Source of the DNA: Herbaspirillum seropedicae
GTDB taxonomy: Bacteria; Pseudomonadota; Gammaproteobacteria; Burkholderiales; Burkholderiaceae_D
Direction: 5' to 3'
DNA length: 64,000 nt
Assembly: GCF_001040945.1 (NCBI RefSeq)
Contig: NZ_CP011930.1
Location: 2,953,704-3,017,703, forward strand
The notes below the pieces were generated by a model. That model made no database searches. It saw only the letters and a list, made by a program, of their open reading frames with translations, and was not told where the DNA came from. The position numbers were made by a program, and so were the translations under genes. Position 1 is the first letter of the stretch. Each line of letters starts with the position of its first letter. Of the stretch, positions 1-8,564 are shown piece after piece.

Positions 1-849
1 CGGCAGGCCTTGCTGCAGGACTTCGGTTTTGCGGCCAGCGTCGAGGAGGAACTCGATCTCAAGGCGGTGGCTCAGAGCATCAAGGACGGCAAGGGCGTCA
101 TCATCAGCGTGAGCGCCAGCAAGCTCTGGGATCTGCACGAAGAGAACGAGGACGCCAGCGACCACGCCATCACGGTCACCGGCGTCGCCTGTTCAGCTGC
201 CAGCGGCAAGATCGTCGGCTTCTATATCGCCGACTCCGGGCGCGGCCTGGCCAGCGACATGTGCCGCTTCGTCTCGCTGCAACGCTTGCGCGCGGCCACC
301 AACGTCTACGGGGCCGATACCGTCACCACCGATGACCCCATCAAACTGCGCAACCAGAACCTGGACGCCACCGGCAATGAACTGGACAACATCCTGGTCG
401 GCAATCGCGGCAACAACGCCCTCACCGGCGGCAAGGGCAACGATCTGCTCATCGGCGGCGCCGGCAACGATACCTATGCCTTTGCCAAGGGCGACGGGCA
501 GGATGTGCTCTACGACCACGATGCGACCAAGGGCAACCTGGACACCCTGAGCTTCAGCGACGTCAAACAGACCAACCTCTGGCTCAGCAAGGCGGGCAAT
601 GACCTGCGCATCGATGTGCTGGGCACGACGGATCAGGTGCTGGTCAAGGACTGGTATGTGGGCGGTGACAGCGGCAGCGACAACCATGTCGAACGCATCA
701 AGACCGCCGATGGCAAGACCCTCTACGACAGCGACGTGGACAAGCTGGTGCAGGCCATGGCCAGCTTTGCCCCGCCTGCGGCCACCCAGACCAGTTGGCC
801 GGAGACCGCAGGCGGCAATGGCAAGGTCTTGCTGACGATCAGCCACTGA
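1..849 (+). CDS. Secreted RTX (haemolysin-type Ca-binding) protein, 3' end only
   Basis: The reading frame is open from the first base, so the true start lies outside the window and 282 C-terminal residues are visible. The first ~100 residues contain an Asp-His-Ala-Ile stretch inside a strand-rich segment ending in CRFVSLQRLRAAT. This resembles the C-terminal half of a C39/papain-like cysteine peptidase fold, but that is only a resemblance. Glycine/aspartate nonapeptide RTX repeats follow (GNRGNNALTGG, KGNDLLIGG, AGNDTYAFA), which bind calcium outside the cell. A C-terminal region rich in beta strands and aliphatic residues follows, as in type I secretion substrates. No secretion genes lie in the window, so they must be upstream or elsewhere. 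The RTX call is firm; the peptidase part is inference. Confidence 0.8.
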   Translation, partial: RQALLQDFGFAASVEEELDLKAVAQSIKDGKGVIISVSASKLWDLHEENEDASDHAITVTGVACSAASGKIVGFYIADSGRGLASDMCRFVSLQRLRAATNVYGADTVTTDDPIKLRNQNLDATGNELDNILVGNRGNNALTGGKGNDLLIGGAGNDTYAFAKGDGQDVLYDHDATKGNLDTLSFSDVKQTNLWLSKAGNDLRIDVLGTTDQVLVKDWYVGGDSGSDNHVERIKTADGKTLYDSDVDKLVQAMASFAPPAATQTSWPETAGGNGKVLLTISH

Positions 850-898
850 GCCCGAGCGTCGGCCGCCAAGCCGCGTACTGCCTCAGCTGCAGGCGCTC

Positions 899-924
899 CG
901 GGTGCTGCTCTCGGGCAGCACCCG
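899..924. terminator. Hairpin after the RTX gene
   Basis: Perfect 10-bp stem CGGGTGCTGC / GCAGCACCCG with a 6-base loop, between the convergent RTX and SDR genes. No T tract follows on either strand, so it may be a weak or factor-assisted terminator. Confidence 0.4.
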
Positions 925-941
925 TGGTTGGCTGACACCAG

Positions 942-1691
942 TCACTTCACCGCGCTGTTGCCGCCATCGGCGTAGAGCGCCGTACCGGTGACGAAGCTGG
1001 CCATGGGACTAGCCAGGAACAGCGCCGCCGCGGCGATCTCCTCGGGCTGCGCGATGCGCTTCATGGCGTGCAATCCGGCGGCCCACTGCTTCTGCTGCGG
1101 GTCGCCGCCCATGTCGGTGTCCACCCCGCCAGGCAGCAAGGCATTGGCGCGGATTCCCTGGACGGCGTAGTCGGCGGCAATGCCCTTGACCAGGCCCATC
1201 AGGCCGGCCTTGGCCGCACCATAGGCCGCCATGCCCGGAAGGCCAGCGCTGCTGCCCACGAAACTGGAGGTAAAGACGATGGCGCCTGCCCCGCGCGCCA
1301 GCATGGCGGGGATCTGGCAGCGCGCGCCCAGGAAGGCCGACGTCAGATTGGCGTGCAAGGTGTCCTGCCATTGCTGCGGCGATATCTCCGCCAAGGGCTT
1401 GCAGGCCCCCACCGCGCCCGCATTGTTGATGGCGATATCGAGGCCGCCAAATTCGTCCAGGGCCATGGCCACGCCACGCTCGTGCGTGGCCGCCTCGCCC
1501 ACATCGCCGGCCACTACGCTGGCCCGGCCTCCCTGCGCACAGATGAGGGCGGCGACTTGCTCCAGCGCGTCTTGCCGCCTGGCCGTGAGGATGAGCGCAG
1601 CCCCGTGCCGGGCGAACAACAGGGCCGTAGCTCTTCCTATCCCGGCAGAGGCTCCCGTGATGAGGGCGACTTTTCCTTGCAGCGTGTTCAT
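942..1691 (-). CDS. SDR family NAD(P)-dependent oxidoreductase
   Basis: A 249-residue classical short-chain dehydrogenase/reductase, the usual family length. The N-terminal Rossmann motif TGASAGIG sits at residues 12-19, followed by an INNAG motif, a catalytic Ser in the FTSSF strand, and the Tyr-x3-Lys pair in YGAAK. The C-terminus ends in YADGG, typical of the family. The start is supported by AGGAG nine bases upstream. It is a single gene facing the RTX gene, so context gives no substrate. The fold and cofactor class are clear; the specific reaction cannot be read from sequence. Confidence 0.88.
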   Translation of the reverse strand: MNTLQGKVALITGASAGIGRATALLFARHGAALILTARRQDALEQVAALICAQGGRASVVAGDVGEAATHERGVAMALDEFGGLDIAINNAGAVGACKPLAEISPQQWQDTLHANLTSAFLGARCQIPAMLARGAGAIVFTSSFVGSSAGLPGMAAYGAAKAGLMGLVKGIAADYAVQGIRANALLPGGVDTDMGGDPQQKQWAAGLHAMKRIAQPEEIAAAALFLASPMASFVTGTALYADGGNSAVK

Positions 1692-1866
1692 GAGTGCATC
1701 TCCTGATGTTGACGTTCAAGCCCACATCCTGAGGCCGCCGGCGATGCCCTGCACTCCGCTTCTTGCTTTCGATGACGGCGGCCATCGCCAGTCTTAGCTG
1801 CTACAATCCGCGCCTTTGCTGGCCATCGCGTCCCGCATCCCACTGACAAACTGACAAGGCCCCGCC

Positions 1867-2151
1867 ATGCCCACCCAGGAAGAATTCGACGCCCTGAAAC
1901 AAAGCCACAACGCCCTCCTGAACAAGTTCATCGAGAACAATACGGCCGACCAGATCCTGTTCTCCACCCTCTTCACGGCGGCGGCCGTCCTGTCCAAGGA
2001 TGGCAAGCAGTTCACCGAAGGCGCCATGGGCATCGCCCGCTCGCTGGCGGCCCAGCTCGGCGCCGGCGGGGCCATGCCCAAGGCGCTGCTGGAGACCGTG
2101 GAAACCCGCATCGCCACCATCGAGGCGCTGCTCAAGGACAAGTTCGACTGA
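1867..2151 (+). CDS. Conserved hypothetical protein, 94 residues
   Basis: A small, soluble, helix-rich protein with no signal peptide or membrane segment and no motif I recognise. It has a Gln/Glu/Lys-rich N-terminus, an AAAVLSKDGKQ segment and an Ala/Gly-rich centre. AAGG lies about eight bases before the ATG. It ends 34 bp before hpnC on the same strand and is probably co-transcribed with it. A TACAAT hexamer at 1802-1807 could be its -10 element, but no good -35 is visible. Codon use matches its neighbours. Confidence 0.7.
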   Translation: MPTQEEFDALKQSHNALLNKFIENNTADQILFSTLFTAAAVLSKDGKQFTEGAMGIARSLAAQLGAGGAMPKALLETVETRIATIEALLKDKFD

Positions 2152-2185
2152 TCCCCGCCACCGCCCTCACGCAGGAGCCGCCCTC

Positions 2186-2995
2186 ATGGCCGTGGACCAT
2201 TACGAGAACTTCCCCGTCGCATCGCTGCTGCTGCCGGCCCGCCTGCGCCCGGCCGTAACGGACATCTATGCCTTTGCCCGCAGCGCCGATGACATCGCCG
2301 ACGAAGGCGACGCCGCCCCTGAAGAACGCCTGGCCGGTCTGCACGCCTACGAGGCGCAGCTGGACCTGATCGCCCGGCAGCAGCCCTGCGCCACCCCCAT
2401 GTTCGAACGGTTGCGGCACACCATCGCCCGCCACGAGCTGCCGCTGCAACCCTTGCGCGACCTGCTGTCGGCCTTCCGCCAGGATGTGGTGACCACGCGC
2501 TATGAGCACTACACCGATCTGCTCGACTATTGCCGGCGCTCGGCCAATCCGGTCGGAACGCTCATGCTGCATCTGTACGGCGCGGCCAGTGAGGAGAACC
2601 TGCGCGACTCGGACGCCATCTGCAGCGCGCTGCAATTGATCAACTTCTGGCAAGACATTGCCATCGACTGGCAAAAGCAACGCATCTACCTGCCATTGGA
2701 AGATCTGGCGCGGTTCGGCGTGACGCCAGAGGATATTGCCGCCGGTCGCTGTGACGGTCGCTGGCAGCAGTTGATGCGCTTTGAAGTCGAACGCGCCCGC
2801 GCACTCATGCTCGCCGGCGCGCCGCTGGCCAAGCGCCTGCCAGGCCGCATCGGCTGGGAACTGCGTCTGGTGGTGCAAGGCGGATTGCGCATCCTGGCGC
2901 GCATCGAGCGCGTCCAGGGTGATGTGTTCGGCCATCGCCCCAAGCTGGGCAAGGCCGATTGGCTGGCGGTAGGCGGGCGCGCCCTGACGATGTAG
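2186..2995 (+). CDS. hpnC: Squalene synthase HpnC (hydroxysqualene-forming)
   Basis: A 269-residue member of the trans-isoprenyl diphosphate (squalene/phytoene) synthase family. In the bacterial HpnCDE route HpnC converts presqualene diphosphate to hydroxysqualene. The two Asp-rich Mg-diphosphate motifs are present: DDIAD at residues 35-39 and the NFWQDIAID segment with D157 and D161, followed by QRIYLP. The frame is open further upstream, but the ATG at 2186 has an AGGAG nine bases before it and gives the normal N-terminus (HYENFPVASLLLP). Partners hpnD and hpnE lie 1.3 kb downstream, separated by an oppositely oriented HDOD gene, which is unusual for this trio. Confidence 0.92.
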   Translation: MAVDHYENFPVASLLLPARLRPAVTDIYAFARSADDIADEGDAAPEERLAGLHAYEAQLDLIARQQPCATPMFERLRHTIARHELPLQPLRDLLSAFRQDVVTTRYEHYTDLLDYCRRSANPVGTLMLHLYGAASEENLRDSDAICSALQLINFWQDIAIDWQKQRIYLPLEDLARFGVTPEDIAAGRCDGRWQQLMRFEVERARALMLAGAPLAKRLPGRIGWELRLVVQGGLRILARIERVQGDVFGHRPKLGKADWLAVGGRALTM

Positions 2996-3030
2996 AACAG
3001 CGTCGCAGGCGCGCAGCCCGCGCCGGGCGC

Positions 3031-3870
3031 TTAGACCAGCAGGGCCGCCGTGAGGCTGCGGATCTGCTCTTCGGAATCGTCCAGCAGTTCGCGCAGGGAA
3101 TGATCGCCGATGTAGTCATCCACCAGGTTCTCGCCCCCCACGCCGGCCTCGGCCACGACGCTGCGCTGCAGGGGCGAAGGCACGGGAGAAAGCTCCTTGG
3201 CCAGCAACAGCACGTCGCCGATGGTCTGCGGCGGCAGCACGCGCACCCCATGCCACAGCGATTCGATGGCGTCGACCACCGGCTGGGGCACGCCCAGCTT
3301 CTTGAGCACGGCGCGGCCGATCATCTTTTCGCCGTATTCCATCCAGTCCTCGGTACCGCCGTCGAGCAGCCCCGGGAAATCGTCGGTGCGCGACAGCAGG
3401 TAGAAGCCCCCGACCTCGTGCACGATGCCCGCGAACATGGCGGTCTCGGGGTCAGCTTTGGTCAGCTTGGCGGTAAGCACGTAGGCAGTGGCGGCCACGT
3501 GGGCGCAATGCTCCCACAACTGGGCCGACTTGATCCGCATGCCGGGATTGTTGATGGTGCGGCCGAGCTGGCGCACGATGACCGACGTGGTGATGGTGTT
3601 GAGGGTGCGGAAGCCCAGCCGCATCACGGCCGCCCGCACATTGTTGATCTCGCCGCCGGAGCGGTTGTAGGCCGCCGAATTGGCAATGGCCACCGTGCGC
3701 GCCGACACCAGCGGCTCGGCCATCACCAGCTTGGCCGCCAGTTCGAGGTGGCAGTCCGGATCAGCCAGCGCCTTCTGCAGCTTGATCGAGGCGCTGACGT
3801 TGGCGGGGAATACCAGCTCCCCACGACCGGCCTGTGAGGCGATATTGCGAAAGATTTCCAGTCTGTCCAT
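3031..3870 (-). CDS. HDOD domain signalling protein
   Basis: A 279-residue protein made almost entirely of one HDOD domain (roughly residues 15-215). This is a helical HD-like fold without the full metal-binding His-Asp set and is usually tied to chemotaxis, twitching or cyclic-di-GMP signalling. Recognisable segments are the N-terminal FRNIASQAG, KLVMAEPLVSARTVAIANSAAYN and the HEVGGFYLLS segment. The ATG at 3870 is chosen over an upstream in-frame ATG because GGAG sits six bases before it. It faces hpnC and stands back to back with hpnD. No output domain is present. A second HDOD protein lies at 42554-43426. Confidence 0.85.
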   Translation of the reverse strand: MDRLEIFRNIASQAGRGELVFPANVSASIKLQKALADPDCHLELAAKLVMAEPLVSARTVAIANSAAYNRSGGEINNVRAAVMRLGFRTLNTITTSVIVRQLGRTINNPGMRIKSAQLWEHCAHVAATAYVLTAKLTKADPETAMFAGIVHEVGGFYLLSRTDDFPGLLDGGTEDWMEYGEKMIGRAVLKKLGVPQPVVDAIESLWHGVRVLPPQTIGDVLLLAKELSPVPSPLQRSVVAEAGVGGENLVDDYIGDHSLRELLDDSEEQIRSLTAALLV

Positions 3871-4257
3871 GATGTCTCCAGCCTCCAATGCACCTGTGGT
3901 TTGCCAATCCGGATGATTTTGCTGCACTGCATCGTCCGGCGGCCGCGCTGTTACGGTCCTGCTCTACTGCAAGCCTGCTTGGGTCTTGTTGCGGTCTTGT
4001 TCCGCTGTTGTTCCGCTGTTTGCTCCGCTGTTTGCTCCATTATCGGCATGGTTCACCTCTTTTTGATGCCATGCGACTTTGTTTTCTGCAATCCGGCTGC
4101 TCTGAGCTTAATGGACAACGCGGGTAGCTGCAATACGGCAATCTGTCACCGGCCTGACACATTTGCCCTGCCGGGTACACTCGGCTAGCATAGCGCCTTT
4201 GCCGGACTTTGCCGCCCAGTCAGCTCCGGCCACGCATCCACCGCAGCCACGCCACCC
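3871..4257. promoter_or_regulatory. 387-bp intergenic region between divergent HDOD and hpnD genes
   Basis: This region holds the start signals of the leftward HDOD gene and the rightward hpnD-hpnE pair. It is visibly less GC-rich than its neighbours. Around 3998-4038 it contains imperfect tandem repeats of TTGTTCCGCTG and TTTGCTCCGCTG. The best promoter-like sequence for hpnD is at 4154-4191. I see no RNA gene or convincing small ORF here. Confidence 0.5.
4154..4191 (+). promoter_or_regulatory. Candidate sigma-70 promoter(s) for hpnD-hpnE
   Basis: Two overlapping hexamer pairs are visible: CTGACA (4154-4159) with TACACT (4176-4181), 16-bp spacer, and TTGCCC (4163-4168) with TAGCAT (4186-4191), 17-bp spacer. 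Either would start a leader of about 60-75 bases before the hpnD ATG. Read by eye, not tested. Confidence 0.45.
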
Positions 4258-5091
4258 ATGTCTCCAGACGAATATTGCCAGCAGAAGGCCGCCGCCAGCG
4301 GTTCCAGTTTCTATTACAGCTTCCTGTTCCTGCCGCCGCAGCGCCGGCTGGCGATCACGGCCCTGTATGCCTTTTGCCGCGAGGTCGACGACACCGTCGA
4401 TGAAATCGAGGACACCATGGTGGCGCGCACCAAGCTGATGTGGTGGCGCAAGGAGATCGCCGCCATGCTGGAAGGCCAGCCCACCCACCCGGTCACCAAG
4501 GCGCTGCATCCGCATGTGGCGACCTATGGGCTCAAGGGCGAGCACCTGCAGGCCATCATCGACGGCATGGAAATGGACCTCGACCAGAGCCGCTACCTCG
4601 ACTATCCGGGGCTGCAGCGCTATTGCTGGCACGTGGCCGGCGTGGTGGGCGTGCTCTCGGCCAGCATCTTCGGGCATACCCAGCCCGGCACCCTGCTCTT
4701 TGCCGAAAAGCTGGGCCTGGCTTTCCAGCTCACCAACATCATCCGCGACGTCGGCGAAGATGGCCGCAAGGGCCGCATCTACCTGCCCGTCAACGAACTG
4801 CAGCAATTCAATGTGACCGCAGCCGACATCCTCAACGCCCGCCACAGTGAGCGTTTCGAGGCACTGATGAAGTTCCAGGTCGAGCGCGCCCAAGCCGTCT
4901 ATGACGAAGCCTTCGCCTTGCTGCCCAGGGAAGATCGCCGGGCCCAGCGCCCCGGCCTGATGATGGCGGCCATCTACCGCACCCTGCTGGACGAAATCGC
5001 CCGTGACGGCTACCACGTCCTCCACCAGCGTATTTCGCTCACCCCCATCCGCAAGCTCTGGCTGGCCTGGAAGACCTATGTCTTCGGCTGA
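4258..5091 (+). CDS. hpnD: Presqualene diphosphate synthase HpnD
   Basis: A 277-residue trans-isoprenyl diphosphate synthase that condenses two farnesyl diphosphates to presqualene diphosphate, the first step of the HpnCDE route. The first Asp-rich motif is DDTVDE (residues 44-49, preceded by AFCREV). The second is NIIRDVGED (D164, D168), followed by GRIYLPVNE. Length and motif spacing fit the family. hpnE follows after 15 bp on the same strand. No squalene-hopene cyclase is in the window, so the end product (squalene, hopanoid or other) cannot be told here. Confidence 0.93.
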   Translation: MSPDEYCQQKAAASGSSFYYSFLFLPPQRRLAITALYAFCREVDDTVDEIEDTMVARTKLMWWRKEIAAMLEGQPTHPVTKALHPHVATYGLKGEHLQAIIDGMEMDLDQSRYLDYPGLQRYCWHVAGVVGVLSASIFGHTQPGTLLFAEKLGLAFQLTNIIRDVGEDGRKGRIYLPVNELQQFNVTAADILNARHSERFEALMKFQVERAQAVYDEAFALLPREDRRAQRPGLMMAAIYRTLLDEIARDGYHVLHQRISLTPIRKLWLAWKTYVFG

Positions 5092-5106
5092 CCAGCCTTT
5101 CGTCCG

Positions 5107-6438
5107 ATGAGCAACGCCCCGCGCCACTACGCCGTCATCGGCGCCGGCTGGGCCGGCTGCGCCGCCGCCGTGGCGCTGGCGGCCGGCGGCCACCGGGTCA
5201 GCCTGTTCGAGGCCGCGCGCACCCTGGGCGGCCGCGCGCGCCGGGTCGAACTGGAGGAGCGGGTGGTGGACAATGGCCAGCACATCCTGCTGGGCGCCTA
5301 TCGCGCTACCCTGGCGCTGATGAAGCAGGTCGGTGTGGATTCCGCCAGCGCCTTGCTGCGCCTGCCCCTGCAGATGCGCTATCCACTGCAAGGCAACGCC
5401 GAGGGCATGGACTTCGTGGCGCCGCGCCTGCCTGCGCCCTGGCATGTGGCCGTGGCCCTGCTGCGCGCCAAGGGCCTCACGCGGGAAGACAAGATGGCGC
5501 TGGCGCGCTTTTCGACCACGGCGCGCTGGATGGGCTGGCAGTTGCACCAGGACTGCAGCGTGAGCGAACTGCTGGCGCGCTTTGATCAGACGCCGCGAGT
5601 GATCCGCCTGATGTGGCGGCCGCTCTGCATCGCCGCCCTGAACACGCCGCCTGAACGGGCCTCGGCGCAGGTCTTCCTGAACGTGCTGCGCGACAGCCTG
5701 GGCGCGCGCCGCGCCGCCTCCGACATGCTCATCCCCCGGCTGGACCTGAGCGCCCTGCTGCCCGACGCCGCCGCCGCCTACCTCGCCAAGCGCGGTGGCC
5801 TGGTACAGGCCGGCGTGGCCGTGGCGCACCTGCTGCCGGGCCAGCAGGACACCACCTGGCGGCTGCAAGACCGCGCCGGTGAAAGCCTGGGCGAATTCGC
5901 CGGTGTGGTGCTGGCCACCGGCCCCGAGGCAGCGGCGCAGCTGCTGCAGGGCCTGCATGACACCAGCCGGCTGGAGAGCCTGCAGCACGAACCGATCACG
6001 ACCTGTTACCTGCATTACCCGCAGGGCGCGCGCCTGCCGGCCCCCTTCCTGGCGCTGGCCGACGACCCGCAGCGCCAGGCCTGGGGCCAGTTCGTCTTCG
6101 ACCGCGGGCAACTGGGCGGCGAGGCGGGTTTGCTGGCCGTGGTGGTCAGCGCTGCCGGGCAAGCCATCGCCGATGGCCAGGCCGCGCTCACCGAGGGCGT
6201 CACCCGCCAGCTGGCCAGCGACTTTGCCGATCCGACCCTGGCGACGCCCGGCTGGAGCCGGGTCATCACCGAAAAGCGCGCCACCTTCGCCTGCACGCCC
6301 GGCCTGGTCCGTCCCGACAGCGCCGACCTGCCCGCCGGGCTGGCGCTGGCAGGCGATTATGTCGCCGGCGACTACCCAGCCACACTGGAAGGTGCGGTGC
6401 GCAGCGCCATGGCGGCGGCGCGGCGGGTGGCGGGCTGA
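5107..6438 (+). CDS. hpnE: Hydroxysqualene dehydroxylase HpnE (FAD-dependent)
   Basis: A 443-residue FAD-dependent amine-oxidase-like protein that reduces hydroxysqualene to squalene. The N-terminus has the dinucleotide fold signature IGAGWAGCAAA (GxGxxG at residues 12-17), then an acidic FEAARTLGGRARR segment. The C-terminus carries the second FAD-binding region, LALAGDYVAGDYPATLEGAV, typical of phytoene-desaturase-like enzymes. The start lies 15 bp after hpnD, so the pair is probably co-translated from one message. The ribosome-binding site is weak, which fits coupling. Confidence 0.92.
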   Translation: MSNAPRHYAVIGAGWAGCAAAVALAAGGHRVSLFEAARTLGGRARRVELEERVVDNGQHILLGAYRATLALMKQVGVDSASALLRLPLQMRYPLQGNAEGMDFVAPRLPAPWHVAVALLRAKGLTREDKMALARFSTTARWMGWQLHQDCSVSELLARFDQTPRVIRLMWRPLCIAALNTPPERASAQVFLNVLRDSLGARRAASDMLIPRLDLSALLPDAAAAYLAKRGGLVQAGVAVAHLLPGQQDTTWRLQDRAGESLGEFAGVVLATGPEAAAQLLQGLHDTSRLESLQHEPITTCYLHYPQGARLPAPFLALADDPQRQAWGQFVFDRGQLGGEAGLLAVVVSAAGQAIADGQAALTEGVTRQLASDFADPTLATPGWSRVITEKRATFACTPGLVRPDSADLPAGLALAGDYVAGDYPATLEGAVRSAMAAARRVAG

Positions 6439-6617
6439 AGCCTGCGCGCCCACAAAATTTTCATGGATGGCGGCAAAGGGATTCACCCCATCTGTGGCGG
6501 TGATGCACTACGATACTGGGCAATCTGCAATGCTCAGCAGCCCCGATTCCGGTTCGTGCCTGCCCGACCATCGCCCGGCGGCATCCAGCCGCGTTTGATA
6601 TCTACGGAGAAAATAAT

Positions 6618-7760
6618 ATGCCGGTCATGACCTGTGTCGAAGACTTCCGCCTGCTCGCCAAGAAACGGGTCCCCAAAGCGTTTTACGACTACGCCGACAG
6701 CGGCTCCTACACCGAGAGCACCTATCGCGCCAACAGCAAGGATCTGGCGGCGCTGAAACTGCGCCAGCGGGTGGCCATCAATGTCGATGAACGCAGCACC
6801 CGCACCACCATGATCGGCCATGACGTCACCATGCCGGTAGCCATCGCTCCCACCGGCCTGACCGGCATGCAATGGGCCAACGGTGAAATGCTGGGCGCCA
6901 TTGCCGCCGAGAAGTTCGGCATTCCCTTTACGCTCTCGACCATGAGCATCTGCTCCATCGAGGACGTGGCCAGCGTGACCACCAAGCCATTCTGGTTCCA
7001 GCTCTACGTGATGCGCGACCGTGGTTTCGTGAAATCGCTGATCGAACGCGCCAAGGCGGCCAAGTGCTCGGCCCTGGTGCTGACGCTGGACCTGCAGATC
7101 CTCGGCCAGCGCCACAAGGACCTGAAAAACGGCATGTCGGTGCCTCCCAAGCTGACCCTGGAAACCCTGCTGGACCTGGCCAGCAAGCCCGGCTGGGCGC
7201 TGCGCGCGCTGGGCGGTCGCAAGACCTTCGGCAACCTGGCCGGCCACATCAAGGGCGGCGAAGGCGCCGGTGGTGTGCAGACCCTCTCCAAGTGGACCGC
7301 CAGCCAGTTCGATCCCACGCTGAACTGGGACGACGTGGCCTGGATCAAGCAGCAATGGGGCGGCAAGCTGATCCTCAAGGGCATCCTCGACGTGGAAGAC
7401 GCCAAGCTGGCCGTGCAAAGCGGGGCCGACGCCATCGTGGTGTCCAACCACGGCGGCCGCCAGCTCGATGGCGCGATGTCGTCCATCGAAGCCCTGCCGG
7501 CCATCGCCCAGGCCGTGGGCGACCAGATCGAAGTCTGGTTCGACGGGGGCATCCGCTCCGGCCAGGACGTGCTCAAGGCCGTGGCCCTGGGCGCGCGCGG
7601 CACCATGATCGGCCGCGCCTTCCTCTACAGCCTGGGCGCCATGGGCGGCGAAGGCGTTTCGCAGATGCTGGAGATCATGCGCAAGGAACTCGATGTCAGC
7701 ATGGCCCTGACCGGCACCAAGGACATCAAGGACGTCGGCCCGCAGATCCTGATCCCTTGA
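6618..7760 (+). CDS. lldD: FMN-dependent L-lactate / alpha-hydroxy-acid dehydrogenase
   Basis: A 380-residue TIM-barrel flavoenzyme of the lactate dehydrogenase/glycolate oxidase family, oxidising L-lactate (or a close 2-hydroxy acid) to pyruvate and passing electrons to the respiratory chain. Visible features are an N-terminal YADSGSYTESTYR segment, APTGLTGMQW, the active-site SNHGGRQLDG (H278, R281) and the FMN phosphate-binding FDGGIRSGQDVLKA plus GARGTMIGRAFLY. A strong ribosome-binding site (GGAGA, about 8-10 bases upstream) fixes the start. No lactate permease or regulator is adjacent. L-lactate is the likeliest substrate but other 2-hydroxy acids are possible. Confidence 0.88.
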   Translation: MPVMTCVEDFRLLAKKRVPKAFYDYADSGSYTESTYRANSKDLAALKLRQRVAINVDERSTRTTMIGHDVTMPVAIAPTGLTGMQWANGEMLGAIAAEKFGIPFTLSTMSICSIEDVASVTTKPFWFQLYVMRDRGFVKSLIERAKAAKCSALVLTLDLQILGQRHKDLKNGMSVPPKLTLETLLDLASKPGWALRALGGRKTFGNLAGHIKGGEGAGGVQTLSKWTASQFDPTLNWDDVAWIKQQWGGKLILKGILDVEDAKLAVQSGADAIVVSNHGGRQLDGAMSSIEALPAIAQAVGDQIEVWFDGGIRSGQDVLKAVALGARGTMIGRAFLYSLGAMGGEGVSQMLEIMRKELDVSMALTGTKDIKDVGPQILIP

Positions 7761-7810
7761 TTCCCTGATCGGCCGTCAGACCGATCAGGCCCATCAGCCC
7801 CATCAGACAC

Positions 7811-7845
7811 AAGGTCCCGGTCCACCGCGAGGTGGCCGGGACCTT
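7811..7845. terminator. Bidirectional terminator between lldD and the ankyrin gene
   Basis: Long near-perfect hairpin: arms AAGGTCCCGG and CCGGGACCTT enclose a second stem CCACC/GGTGG with a GCGA loop. It lies between convergent genes. The T tract is short on both strands. Confidence 0.7.
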
Positions 7846-7892
7846 GTCATTGAGGCCGCTGCCAGGACGCCGCTGGCGGCCTGCGGCACAGC

Positions 7893-8564
7893 TTACTGAC
7901 GGGGCTTCTGGTTGAGCACGTCGATCACGCCATCCTGGCCGTAGCGCTTGGCCAGGTCCATGGCGGTCAGGCCATCCTTGTTCTTCAGGCTCAGGTCGGC
8001 GCCATTGTCGCGCAGCACCTCCACGGCGGCCACACGCCCGCGCATGGCGGCCAGCATGACCGGGGTCATCTTGTCATCGGGCGACTCGCAGTCCACATAG
8101 GCCGAGGCATCCAGCAAAAGCTTGACGATCTCGGAACTGCCATTGATGGCGGCGTAGTGCAAAGCCGTCCAGCCGGGCCGGTTGACCTCGACCTCACGCG
8201 CCAGCAGCAGCTTGACGACCGGTGCATTGCCGTAGAACGAGGCCAGCATCAGCGGGGTATCGCCATTGGTGGCCTGGGCTTCGAGATTGACGTCGGGCGC
8301 ATTGACCAGCACGTCGAAGGCTTTCATCGAATCTTCGCGGATGGCCAGCATCAGGCCGGTGTAGCCGCGCTTGGGCTCGATCAGGTTGGGCCCCATGCCG
8401 CGCTGCATCAGTTGCTTGAGGAAATAGACATTGTCCATGCGGATGGCCTGGAAGTATTCCTCATAGGCCCCGGCCCGGGCTGCACCCGGCAACAGCAGCG
8501 AGGTGTAGAGAACGATGCGGCCGAGGCCGCGGCAACGCAGGCGTAGCTTTTCCAGCAGGGTCAT
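7893..8564 (-). CDS. Exported ankyrin-repeat protein
   Basis: A 223-residue protein with a signal peptide (basic start, then VLYTSLLLPGAARA with likely cleavage after ARA) followed by four to five ankyrin repeats across residues 40-215. Recognisable repeats include NGDTPLMLASFYGNAPVVKLLL, GWTALHYAAINGSSEIVKLLL, and DGLTAMDLAKRYG. It is therefore probably a periplasmic protein-binding scaffold; no enzymatic motif is visible. Its ATG overlaps the tatD stop by 4 bp (ATGA), so the two are translationally coupled. Similar exported ankyrin proteins sit near tatD in related bacteria from memory; the function is unknown. Confidence 0.85.
   Translation of the reverse strand: MTLLEKLRLRCRGLGRIVLYTSLLLPGAARAGAYEEYFQAIRMDNVYFLKQLMQRGMGPNLIEPKRGYTGLMLAIREDSMKAFDVLVNAPDVNLEAQATNGDTPLMLASFYGNAPVVKLLLAREVEVNRPGWTALHYAAINGSSEIVKLLLDASAYVDCESPDDKMTPVMLAAMRGRVAAVEVLRDNGADLSLKNKDGLTAMDLAKRYGQDGVIDVLNQKPRQ

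Noticed and set aside
4108..6486. A leftward open frame of about 790 codons opposite hpnD and hpnE
   Set aside because: Antisense to two enzymes with intact motifs; low-complexity composition.
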